Position numbers and translations under genes: made by a program
Notes under the pieces: model-generated
What the model was told of the DNA's origin: nothing
Databases searched by the model: none
The model's input: the letters and a program-made list of their open reading frames with translations, nothing else
Shown here: piece by piece, positions 16,306 to 23,067 of the stretch
How the letters are laid out: every line of letters starts with the position of its first letter
Numbering within the stretch: the first letter of the stretch is position 1
Assembly (NCBI GenBank): GCA_937975725.1
Contig: CALJUL010000101.1
Span: forward strand, 1 to 44,648
Reading direction: 5' to 3'
DNA from: an uncultured Pseudoxanthomonas sp.
Lineage (GTDB): Bacteria; Pseudomonadota; Gammaproteobacteria; Xanthomonadales; Xanthomonadaceae
DNA length: 44,648 nt

Positions 16306-16902
16306 ATGCCCGAGATCCTGGTGCTCTACTACAGCCGCGGCGGCTCCGTGGCGCGGCTGGCGCGGCAGATCGCGCGCGGCGTGGGCGAAGTGGACGGCAT
16401 GAGTGCGCGCCTGCGCACGGTGCCGCCGGTGGCGGCGGTGACCCAGCAGGCCGCGCCGCCCGTGCCCGAGGACGGCGCACCCTACGTGGAGCGACAGGAC
16501 CTGGCCGAATGCGCCGGCCTGGTCCTGGGCAGCCCCACCCGCTTCGGCAACATGGCCGCGCCGGTCAAGCATTTCATCGACGGCCTGGGCGCCGAATGGG
16601 CCAGCGGCACGCTGGCCGGCAAGCCGGCGGCGGTGTTCACGTCCACCGCCACCCAGCACGGCGGCCAGGAATCCACCCTGCTGTCGATGCATGTGCCGCT
16701 GCTGCACCATGGCTGCGTGATCGTCGGCATCCCCTTCACCGAGCCGCAGCTCAGCACCACCCGCACCGGTGGCACGCCCTACGGCGCCAGCCACGTGGCC
16801 GGCGGCGACGACGACCCGCAGCCCAGCGACGAGGAAGCCGCGCTCGCGCGCGCGCTGGGCCGGCGCGTGGCCGACGTGGCGCGTCGCCTGGGGAGCGCCT
16901 GA
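16306..16902 (+). CDS. wrbA: NAD(P)H:quinone oxidoreductase, WrbA type
   Basis: The 198-residue flavodoxin-fold enzyme reduces quinones by two electrons and limits redox cycling. Visible segments are the N-terminal FMN phosphate loop EILVLYYSRGGSVARLA, the GLVLGSPTRFGNMAAPVKHF segment, AVFTSTATQHGGQESTLLSM, and GGTPYGASHVAGGDDD before the C-terminal helix. The start ATG gives MPEILVLYYS. Its TGA overlaps the next ATG by one base, so it heads a three- or four-gene operon. Confidence 0.94.
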   Translation: MPEILVLYYSRGGSVARLARQIARGVGEVDGMSARLRTVPPVAAVTQQAAPPVPEDGAPYVERQDLAECAGLVLGSPTRFGNMAAPVKHFIDGLGAEWASGTLAGKPAAVFTSTATQHGGQESTLLSMHVPLLHHGCVIVGIPFTEPQLSTTRTGGTPYGASHVAGGDDDPQPSDEEAALARALGRRVADVARRLGSA

Positions 16903-17234
16903 TGGACCGCTCGCGCCTGCTGCTCGCCGCCATGCTGCAACTGTTGGCCTTGCTGTACGCGGCCTGGTTCTACGGCGACCGCCACTACGCCGCGGTGCTG
17001 CTGGTGTTCTGCCTGCCGCCGGTGCTGCTGATGATGGGCACCCTGGCGCGGCGGCGCACCGCGCCGTTCTGGGCCGGCGTGTTCGCCCTGTTCTGGTTCG
17101 CGCACGCGGTGATGGTGGCGTGGTCGCGGCCGGCGGAAGCGGGCTATGCCTGGGCCGCCATCGTGCTGTCGCTCGGCATCGTGCTGGCGACCAGTTGGCC
17201 GGCGCTGGGCAAGCGCTTCCGGAAGAGGATGTGA
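16902..17234 (+). CDS. DUF2069 small membrane protein
   Basis: The 110-residue protein has four hydrophobic helices: LLLAAMLQLLALLYAAWF, YAAVLLVFCLPPVLLMMG, FWAGVFALFWFAHAVMVAW, and AAIVLSLGIVLATSWPAL. It has a basic C-terminus (KRFRKRM). The FWFAHAVMVAWSRPAEAGYA segment matches the DUF2069 family that is commonly encoded next to wrbA in gammaproteobacteria. Its function is unknown. It overlaps wrbA and the next gene by one base each (TGATG). Confidence 0.85.
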   Translation: MDRSRLLLAAMLQLLALLYAAWFYGDRHYAAVLLVFCLPPVLLMMGTLARRRTAPFWAGVFALFWFAHAVMVAWSRPAEAGYAWAAIVLSLGIVLATSWPALGKRFRKRM

Positions 17235-17938
17235 TGCGCCTCGCGCTCGCGCTGCTGCTGGGACTGCCGTCGGCCCATGCCTGGGCGCAGGAGGCCACCT
17301 GCGAGCCCCAGGCGGAGACGCGCGTGGAGAACCGCGACGGCAGCGCGCTGTCGCTGCGCACCGAGTGCCCCTCACCCACGCTGCGCCGGCACGTCGCCGT
17401 GCTGGCCTGCGCCGACGGCCGTGTCTGCGACCGGCTGGAGATCGACCAGGACGTGGCGGAAACCGCGACGGGCTACGCCGCCCTGGTCGACCTGGACGGC
17501 GACGGCCTGCCCGAGGTCGAGGTCCGCGGCATGTGCGGCGCGGGACCGAACTGCGAGGGCGAGATCCACCGCATCGATCCGGCGGCGCGGAAACTGCGGC
17601 TCTTCTTCTCCGGCGGCTACTCCGGACTGCAGGTGCTGGACGGCTGGCTGGTGGAGTCGGGGCGCGCCAGTTGCTGCAGTTGGGAATTCCACCTGTGGCG
17701 GCTGGACGCGCCGCACGAACTGCCCCTGCAGTACGAAAACATGGACCTGATGGCGCGCGTGGACGCCGCCGCCAGCGAGGACGGCGACGTCGATGCCGTG
17801 CAATGCACCTTCCTGCACCCGAGCGGCGATAATCTCCGCGCCGTGGCCCCGCCCTCGCCCGCGCTGGAACGCCTCTGCGAGCACTACGGCGAGCCCTACG
17901 CGCTGACACCCCCGGACACTACGCCAGGCGCCCCGTGA
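17234..17938 (+). CDS. Secreted protein of unknown function, Cys-rich
   Basis: The 234-residue protein has a signal peptide (MRLALALLLGLPSAHAWAQ) and several cysteines that could form disulfides (TC, EC, LAC, VC, MC, NC, and CC in ASCCSWEF). A DLDGDGLPEVEVRG loop resembles an FG-GAP/EF-hand-like calcium loop and precedes GAGPNCEGEIHRID. I do not recognise a named family. It is translationally coupled to the DUF2069 gene, and its last four bases (GTGA) overlap a possible GTG start of the next gene. A periplasmic location is likely. Confidence 0.75.
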   Translation: MRLALALLLGLPSAHAWAQEATCEPQAETRVENRDGSALSLRTECPSPTLRRHVAVLACADGRVCDRLEIDQDVAETATGYAALVDLDGDGLPEVEVRGMCGAGPNCEGEIHRIDPAARKLRLFFSGGYSGLQVLDGWLVESGRASCCSWEFHLWRLDAPHELPLQYENMDLMARVDAAASEDGDVDAVQCTFLHPSGDNLRAVAPPSPALERLCEHYGEPYALTPPDTTPGAP

Positions 17939-17958
17939 GCGCCGGCAGGAGCATCGAG

Positions 17959-18444
17959 ATGGAAGAACTGCTGATCGTCACCACCGGCGGCACGATCGAC
18001 AAGATCTACTTCGACGACAAGTCGGACTACCAGATCGGCGACCCGCAGATCGGCATGATCCTGCGCGAGTTGGGCGTGGGCTTCCGCTTCACCGTCATCC
18101 CGATCCTGCGCAAGGATTCGCTGCACATCACCGACGAGGACCGCGAGCTGATCCGCGCCACCATCACCGCGCAGCCGGTGCGCCACGTGCTGGTCACCCA
18201 CGGCACCGACAGCATGGTGCGGACCGGCCAGGTGCTGCGCAGCATCGCCGACAAGACCATCGTGATGACCGGCGCGCTCAGCCCGGCCCGCTTCCGCGGC
18301 TCGGACGCGGAGTTCAACATCGGCTGCGCCATCGGCGCGGTGCAGTCGCTGCCCGCGGGCGTGTACATCGCCATGAACGGCCGCATCTGGGATCCGGCGA
18401 AGGTGCGCAAGAACGTGGCGGCGAACCGGTTCGAGCCAGCATGA
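17959..18444 (+). CDS. Single-domain asparaginase-like protein
   Basis: The 161-residue protein matches only the N-terminal domain of type I/II L-asparaginases. It has the first catalytic threonine loop LIVTTGGTIDKI, the second catalytic motif LVTHGTDSMVRTG, and IVMTGALSPARFRGSD. Full asparaginases are about 330 residues. Short stand-alone proteins of this kind exist widely, so it is probably intact rather than truncated. I chose ATG 17959 because AGGAG lies 8 bases before it. A GTG at 17935, overlapping the previous stop, would add eight residues. Enzyme activity is not established for such proteins. Confidence 0.8.
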   Translation: MEELLIVTTGGTIDKIYFDDKSDYQIGDPQIGMILRELGVGFRFTVIPILRKDSLHITDEDRELIRATITAQPVRHVLVTHGTDSMVRTGQVLRSIADKTIVMTGALSPARFRGSDAEFNIGCAIGAVQSLPAGVYIAMNGRIWDPAKVRKNVAANRFEPA

Positions 18445-18610
18445 AGGCAGATGCGGCGGTCGGTGCCGTCGGGTGACGAGCCGTCGCGGCGCGTTGATGC
18501 TTGCTGTCGGGGCAACAGCGTTCGCCTCGTGCCATTGATGGGGCCTTGCAGCTTCGATCGGCACGCCCGATGGCAAGCCCCGGCAACGATGCCACTTTAC
18601 CGGCCAGCGC

Positions 18611-19165
18611 CTACTGCGGCCTTGGTCTCGACTGCCGGTACTGGCGCTTGTCGCCGGTCCGCTGTCCGGCCGGATCGACATTCGAGCAGATGAGCCCCCC
18701 GCAGATGACGGCATCGGACGCATGGAAGGCCTGGACGACGGGAATGGCGTTCTCGTAGCGCCGGAGTTCCTCCTTCATCCCCGCCAACTCACGCCGGTAG
18801 TAGCCCAGCACCGCCCAACCGACGAGCAGCACCAGCAACAGGGTGGCGCCGACCGTACCGAACCACGTCCACGCCGTCCTGCCCACCCCTCGCAACTGCG
18901 CGGACGTGGCCAACATGGCGCGGCCGTATTCCGCCGCGACCGGCGACACCGCGTCCCTCGCTTCCTTCGCGATCTGCGTACCCGCGCCACCGACGATGCC
19001 GGCGACGTCACGGCGGAACTGGCCCACTTCCTGCCGCAGCGACTGGGCCTGCTGCTCGAACGACGCGCTCATCCGCGCTTCGCGCTGGGCCATTTCGGCG
19101 CGCAGCATCATCAGGGCCTTCACGGCGTCCAGTTGCATGGCCCGGCCCGGGTCAACACTATCCAC
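18611..19165 (-). CDS. Coiled-coil protein with one transmembrane helix, distal gene of the effector island
   Basis: The 184-residue protein has an N-terminal helical/coiled-coil region (RAEMAQREARMSASFEQQ onward) and one membrane helix near residues 103-123 (FGTVGATLLLVLLVGWAVLG). A short coil follows (ELAGMKEELRRYENA). The C-terminus has CGGLICSNVDPAGQRTGDKR and a basic tail. The layout resembles MbeB-like mobilisation (relaxosome-accessory) proteins, but this is a structural impression only. I prefer GTG 19165 because GGGGGGAG lies 7 bases before it and this codon aligns with the start region of the immunity gene at 21822. An ATG at 19192 has no ribosome site. It follows the GH19 effector by 36 bases. 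Confidence 0.7.
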   Translation of the reverse strand: MDSVDPGRAMQLDAVKALMMLRAEMAQREARMSASFEQQAQSLRQEVGQFRRDVAGIVGGAGTQIAKEARDAVSPVAAEYGRAMLATSAQLRGVGRTAWTWFGTVGATLLLVLLVGWAVLGYYRRELAGMKEELRRYENAIPVVQAFHASDAVICGGLICSNVDPAGQRTGDKRQYRQSRPRPQ

Positions 19166-19230
19166 GGCGACGCTCCCCCCATCCTGTCGCATGCACGAAA
19201 CTCACATCTGCATGACCGGCGCGTGCCGGA
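19146..19230 (-). repeat. Effector-end/next-gene-start repeat, copy A
   Basis: This segment covers the last codons and stop of the GH19 effector and the start region of the downstream coiled-coil gene. It aligns without large gaps to 21802-21886. Shared words include CACTATCCA, TGCATG.CCGGC and CCCGGG. On the coding strand both copies contain an ATGCAG-xTG-TGA effector terminus followed by an (A/G)TGGATAGTG start. Confidence 0.8.
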
Positions 19231-20674
19231 CCATCTGCCGTTCCTGCACCTGTTCTTGTTCCACGGCCTGCTGCTGCGCCAGCAACCGATCCCCCAGTTG
19301 CGCCATCTGCTGCCCCTCTCGAGACTGCGCGAACTCGATCGCGAAGCGGTCGGCCAAGTCGCTGTCGCCCGCCATGACGGCGGCGAAGTAGCGGTCCGCC
19401 ATCGGGTCGTTGAAAGGGCCGGGCTGGGGTTGGTTCATGCCCTGGCGGTCTTCGGCCGGGGCGTCTCTTTCCTGTGCTGGCTGTTGCTGCGGCTGTTGCG
19501 CGCCCTGGGTTGCCTCCCTCCGGCGTACGACCTCGACTGCCTCGGGCAGTCCGAGTTCCACCGCACGGGCGTTGAGCGCGTCGCGGGTACGCTCGTCGGC
19601 CAATCCGTTGGCGGGCGCAATGCCCGCGTCGTCTTGGAATCGACGCACGGCGTCTCGCGTGTCGTCATCATAGCTGCGGCTGATGACCAGCCGCTGCCCG
19701 TTGCTCCCGCGAAAGCCGAGTCCGCGCAACTGCTCCTGCAACTCAGCGACCGCATCGCCGCGCTCACGGGGGCCGAGAACCCCATCGTTCAAGGGCCCAT
19801 GCAGATCCATCATCGTCTTCAGTCGGAAATCCGGATTGGCCCGCAGGACATCGCCTCGGATCCGATCGAACAATGCTTGATCAACTGTTCCGGTTGGCGG
19901 GTCTATTCCGGCCGAGCGTTGGTAGGTGCTGACGGCCTGTTCGGTCGAGCGGCCGAAATCGCCGTCCGGAGACAATCCATGACCGGACGCGCTCGTAATG
20001 TTCAAAGCGGCAAGATACTGCTGCAACTCGAAGGCGTGCGCATTGGCGTCACCACGCCGGAGCGACGTATCGGCTTCCCGCGGTTGCTGGATCGGCGTCA
20101 GATCAACGCCGTCGCGCCGGACGGATGTAACCAGATCGCCAACAACAGGCTCCCATGCGCGCGCAAGTGCCGCTATATCGGCCGCCCGATCAGTGCCGTT
20201 CACGATCCTGCGAGCGTTCCGATAATCGGCGTTGTCCGCAGTAATGTAATCGTCCAATCCGCGCCCTGTGAACCGGCCGTCGCGCATGCCGAGAACGAGA
20301 ATCCGGGCGGCCACTTCGGGATCGGCTGCCAGCGCAGGGTCGTGCGCCAATTCGTCGCCTCGCCCCAAGGCTCGACCTAAACCTTGGTAGTTGCCCAAGT
20401 GCGTCAAGTGCGCGTAACCGCGGCCGAAGTATTCCTCGCCGCTCCTGTAGCCCTCTCGCTCGTTGCCCTCGTAGCCCTTTCGTGCGCCCTGCTTGCGACC
20501 ATGAGCTTCTTCGGGACTGGTGAAGTTCTGGCTTTCGTGCTCCGCGGTCGCCAGTACGTAAGCAATCTGGCGTTCGTCCGTGACGCCTTCTGCCAGACAG
20601 GTCTGCACGATCAGGCGGACTGCCTGGTCGCGGGTGATCGGGGAAGCCGCGCTGCGCCCGTATCCATCACTCAT
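19202..20674 (-). CDS. GH19 lysozyme-like antibacterial effector with peptidoglycan-binding domains (putative X-T4SS effector)
   Basis: The protein is 490 residues. Residues about 10-165 form a GH19 chitinase/lysozyme-like domain with VLATAEHESQNF (catalytic Glu) and YFGRGYAHLTHLGNYQGLGR. Two PG_binding_1-like units follow, around DGDFGRSTEQAVSTYQR and DDDTRDAVRRFQDDAG. The tail is Gln-rich (QPQQQPAQERD and LLAQQQAVEQEQVQERQMV). This is the architecture of Xanthomonas effector XAC2609, which is injected into rival bacteria by the X-T4SS and cleaves their peptidoglycan. There is no N-terminal signal peptide, consistent with T4SS export. The canonical XVIPCD motifs are not evident. The ATG at 20674 overlaps the immunity-gene stop (ATGA), with AAGGAG upstream. 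Confidence 0.82.
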   Translation of the reverse strand: MSDGYGRSAASPITRDQAVRLIVQTCLAEGVTDERQIAYVLATAEHESQNFTSPEEAHGRKQGARKGYEGNEREGYRSGEEYFGRGYAHLTHLGNYQGLGRALGRGDELAHDPALAADPEVAARILVLGMRDGRFTGRGLDDYITADNADYRNARRIVNGTDRAADIAALARAWEPVVGDLVTSVRRDGVDLTPIQQPREADTSLRRGDANAHAFELQQYLAALNITSASGHGLSPDGDFGRSTEQAVSTYQRSAGIDPPTGTVDQALFDRIRGDVLRANPDFRLKTMMDLHGPLNDGVLGPRERGDAVAELQEQLRGLGFRGSNGQRLVISRSYDDDTRDAVRRFQDDAGIAPANGLADERTRDALNARAVELGLPEAVEVVRRREATQGAQQPQQQPAQERDAPAEDRQGMNQPQPGPFNDPMADRYFAAVMAGDSDLADRFAIEFAQSREGQQMAQLGDRLLAQQQAVEQEQVQERQMVRHAPVMQM

Positions 20675-21834
20675 CGCGTCGGTTCTCCTTGAACTTTCAT
20701 CCATGAGTCATCGAAGATTTCATCAGCCTCCAGGGCATCCTCTCCGCAGGTGGTGTAATCCCTGCTTGCCAGAATCTCCGGGGCGCTGCCACGGACCCCT
20801 ATCACCTTCTCGCCGCGATCGCACGGTCCGCTGCGATACCAGGCGAACAGGCGGCCATCGACGATGCGCGACAAGGAATGTCCTTCCATCAGCTTCGCCA
20901 GCGTGGTGTTCTCGACCAGGCGGCGGGTCATCGTGTCGTACAGATAGTAGGTGTACGACGGGTCGCCATAAGTGCCGTCGGGACCACTCCAGACCATCAG
21001 GTCTTCATGTCCGTCGGCATTGATGTCGGACAACATGATGCCGTACCAACCCTCGGTGAAGCCCGTCTGCAACGATCCACGGGATCCGGTCGTGGCAGGG
21101 TAGCGATCCGACGGGATTGTCCTTGGAAGCCAGATTTCCGGTAGCAGGAACGTTTGCCGGCGCAGCTTTGGAGTCGAGATCGTCAGCCGGGCGTTGCTAC
21201 AGATCAGTTTGGTCCCAAGACGAGGGTCGCAGCCATCCGACTGCATAGTGATCACGGCATCGCCCAGCCGCATTTCCAGCGATCCATTGGCGTCGGGCTG
21301 ACCCTCGGCCCAGAACCCCGATTCTGATCGCCGGCGGTCAAGCGCATCGTACCGCGCGTCAATGCTGCCCAGCCGACAGATCTGGCCGACGGGTTGGGCC
21401 CCGGCTGCCGGGCCACACAGCCGATCGGTCTCCTTCTGCCAGGCGAGGTGTTCGGCACGCAAAGCACCGTACTGCGTTGCATCGAGTTTGGCCGCCCATT
21501 CCTGATAAAGCCTGCCCAGCCTTCCTTGCTGATATGTCAGTTCTTCGTCCAGGCAACGTTCCCTAGCCTGAGTGTCGTCGCGTGCGCCTGCAATGCAGTC
21601 CCTGTACTTTCGGCTGCCCGATTCAAACGAGCCGGCCGGTATCTGCTCCGGCGCAGGCAATTGGACGGTCGCGGAGTGCGACTTCGCCACGCCTTGGCAG
21701 CCCGACAAAGCACCCACGAAAAATATGCCCAGGATGAACAAGCGCCGACACCGACGCCACTGCTTCTGATCATCCACGTCAAGCGGTACGACATGGGTCT
21801 GCCCGGGGCGACCACTATCCATAGCGGCACTCAT
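20671..21834 (-). CDS. Lipoprotein immunity protein: LprI-like lysozyme-inhibitor segment plus XAC2610-like domain
   Basis: The protein has a lipoprotein signal (LFILGIFFVGALSGC). A region matching the LprI/DUF1311 lysozyme-inhibitor pattern follows, from YRDCIAGARDDTQARERCLD to EHLAWQKETDRLCGP. The C-terminal part (about 225-380) contains DINADGHEDLMVWSGPDGTY and SYTYYLYDTMTRRLVEN, resembling XAC2610, the periplasmic inhibitor of effector XAC2609. It lies immediately upstream of, and overlaps, the GH19 effector, so it is probably the cognate immunity protein. Four in-frame starts are possible. ATG 21834 has AAGGA close by, and ATG 21822 aligns with the start of the downstream gene. GTG 21777 would give a more usual lipoprotein signal length. 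Confidence 0.8.
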   Translation of the reverse strand: MSAAMDSGRPGQTHVVPLDVDDQKQWRRCRRLFILGIFFVGALSGCQGVAKSHSATVQLPAPEQIPAGSFESGSRKYRDCIAGARDDTQARERCLDEELTYQQGRLGRLYQEWAAKLDATQYGALRAEHLAWQKETDRLCGPAAGAQPVGQICRLGSIDARYDALDRRRSESGFWAEGQPDANGSLEMRLGDAVITMQSDGCDPRLGTKLICSNARLTISTPKLRRQTFLLPEIWLPRTIPSDRYPATTGSRGSLQTGFTEGWYGIMLSDINADGHEDLMVWSGPDGTYGDPSYTYYLYDTMTRRLVENTTLAKLMEGHSLSRIVDGRLFAWYRSGPCDRGEKVIGVRGSAPEILASRDYTTCGEDALEADEIFDDSWMKVQGEPTR

Positions 21835-21886
21835 CCAATCCTTTCGTATACATGATCACAACTGCATGGCCGGCCCTTGCCGCTCC
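21802..21886 (-). repeat. Effector-end/next-gene-start repeat, copy B
   Basis: This partner of 19146-19230 joins the 3' end of a decayed effector (codons for ERQGPAMQL and TGA at 21858-21856) to the start of the immunity gene. Similarity continues into the first codons of both downstream genes (MDS) and then stops, although the two downstream proteins are unrelated. Confidence 0.8.
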
Positions 21887-22084
21887 AATGGAATAGCCGC
21901 TGTTCCCAACCGGCATCATCACTCCGTTACGAACATTGCCCGCGAAAGAAAGCCTGTGGGATACGTCCCGGCCGCTGTCCCCACCTTCCGATCCGATGCC
22001 AACCCCGAAGTAAGCGAGCGCTCTAAGCTCGGCATCCGTCAAAGCCACAGGTGGCGGCACATCGTTTTCCGTTCTCTCCGTCAT
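21856..22084 (-). pseudogene. Remnant of a second X-T4SS-type effector with an internal deletion
   Basis: The minus strand starts MTERTENDVPPPVALTDAEL and continues RALAYFGVGIGSEGGDSGRD, then LSFAGNVRNGVMMPVGNSGY and SIG. I recognise this as the conserved N-terminal segment of large Xanthomonadales peptidoglycan-binding effector proteins, which normally continue for hundreds of residues. Here the match stops at NSGYSIG. The next bases read, in a shifted frame, as ERQGPAMQL-stop, matching the intact effector's terminus ERQMVRHAPVMQM-stop. A large internal deletion with a frame change has therefore fused the two ends. The frame actually open runs on to 21815. The start lies 18 bases after the previous stop. 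Confidence 0.75.
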
Positions 22085-22101
22085 GACATCCCACCCACCT
22101 T

Positions 22102-22902
22102 TCACTCTTTGTCCAAAGCCGCACGACACAGATCGATGGTGGTTCTCGCTGCGCGAACGATCATCAAGTAGCGATCAGCCAGCACCGGCGCCCAGCCATC
22201 CACCACCACATCCTCCTCCTTGCCGGCATCTTCGGCATACCTGTCGAGAGTGGCCAGGCATTCCGCATACAGTCCATTCTCGTATTGAACCTCTGCCAAA
22301 TCATTCCGGATGGCACCTTCATCTTCCCATTCCAGTGTAGGCAAACAGTTCTCCAGCACCGGAGACATGGTGACCAACGCAGCCTTGTAGGATTTTTCGG
22401 CATGAAGTCGCCGGAACACGTCCCGCGTGCGATCAAGATCGTCTCGACCGCATCCATTCTTGACCCGCAGATAAAGCCCCTCGAAATTCCCGTTGTAGCC
22501 ACAGAACGCTTTGCATTCGGCAGGTGTAGCCGCCGCCACTTCGATGCCTTGCGGAGCACTGGATAGTCGAACAGAGCAGTCGATACCGTCATTCCCCTTC
22601 GCAGTGCCAAATTCTCTCCGGACATGACCATTGAGATCACACATATCTTCACCAGTGATCGTTTCCAGCGAGAACGCCAGCACGTCTCCTTGTTCCTTGA
22701 GCAACAGGCGCCCCCACCCTTTTCCCGTGATGTACTCGCCAGACACCAGAGGGCTGCCGGCTTCAACCTCGCCGGGAGGAACATCGACAGTTGTCGAATC
22801 GGCCACGGCGCCATCAATTGCCTTTGTGGGTACGTCGGCCCTGCAAGCCGCCATGACTACCAGCATCAGGGCGGCGAGAACTATGGAAGGCGCATAGGGC
22901 AT
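22102..22902 (-). CDS. Lipoprotein of the effector island, candidate immunity protein (unknown domain)
   Basis: The 266-residue protein has a lipoprotein signal (SIVLAALMLVVMAAC, Cys at about 20). A beta-rich region follows, beginning SGEYITGKGWGRLLLKEQGD, with several Cys (MCDLNGH, IDCSV, ECKAFCGYNG, NGCG). The helical C-terminus contains RNDLAEVQYENGLYAECLATL, which resembles a TPR-like pair. An AGGAGG ribosome site lies 8 bases before ATG 22902. It directly precedes the effector remnant, which suggests it was that effector's immunity protein, although this pairing is inferred. Its leader and signal-peptide DNA match those of the next lipoprotein upstream. Confidence 0.75.
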   Translation of the reverse strand: MPYAPSIVLAALMLVVMAACRADVPTKAIDGAVADSTTVDVPPGEVEAGSPLVSGEYITGKGWGRLLLKEQGDVLAFSLETITGEDMCDLNGHVRREFGTAKGNDGIDCSVRLSSAPQGIEVAAATPAECKAFCGYNGNFEGLYLRVKNGCGRDDLDRTRDVFRRLHAEKSYKAALVTMSPVLENCLPTLEWEDEGAIRNDLAEVQYENGLYAECLATLDRYAEDAGKEEDVVVDGWAPVLADRYLMIVRAARTTIDLCRAALDKE

Positions 22903-22997
22903 GTCACAACCTCCTGTCATACGGCATGTCCATGACCGAAGTTCACAGGGTCCAGAGGTCCGCACACCGCGATCATTTGGTCCACCTGTGTGAACGG

Positions 22998-23067
22998 CTC
23001 CCTGTGTACACCACATCCATCATGGATGCACCAACCACTCCTCCATTGTGAGTAGTTACAGAAAAAA
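22998..23067. repeat. 70-bp direct repeat, copy 1
   Basis: This copy aligns without gaps to 24860-24929 (constant offset of 1862 bases), with about seven mismatches. It covers the TAA stop of the lipoprotein gene 23056-24135 and the spacer ahead of the next gene. It contains the inverted word CATCC-atgat-GGATG on the minus strand. Confidence 0.9.

Noticed and set aside
18445..18610. Possible terminator with GGGGC/GCCCC arms near 18541-18580
   Set aside because: The stem needs a bulge and no T run follows on either strand, so it is not listed as a terminator.
18722..20380. 552-codon plus-strand frame opposite the effector
   Set aside because: It is antisense to the GH19 effector, which has recognisable domains and a coupled start; the plus frame has none.
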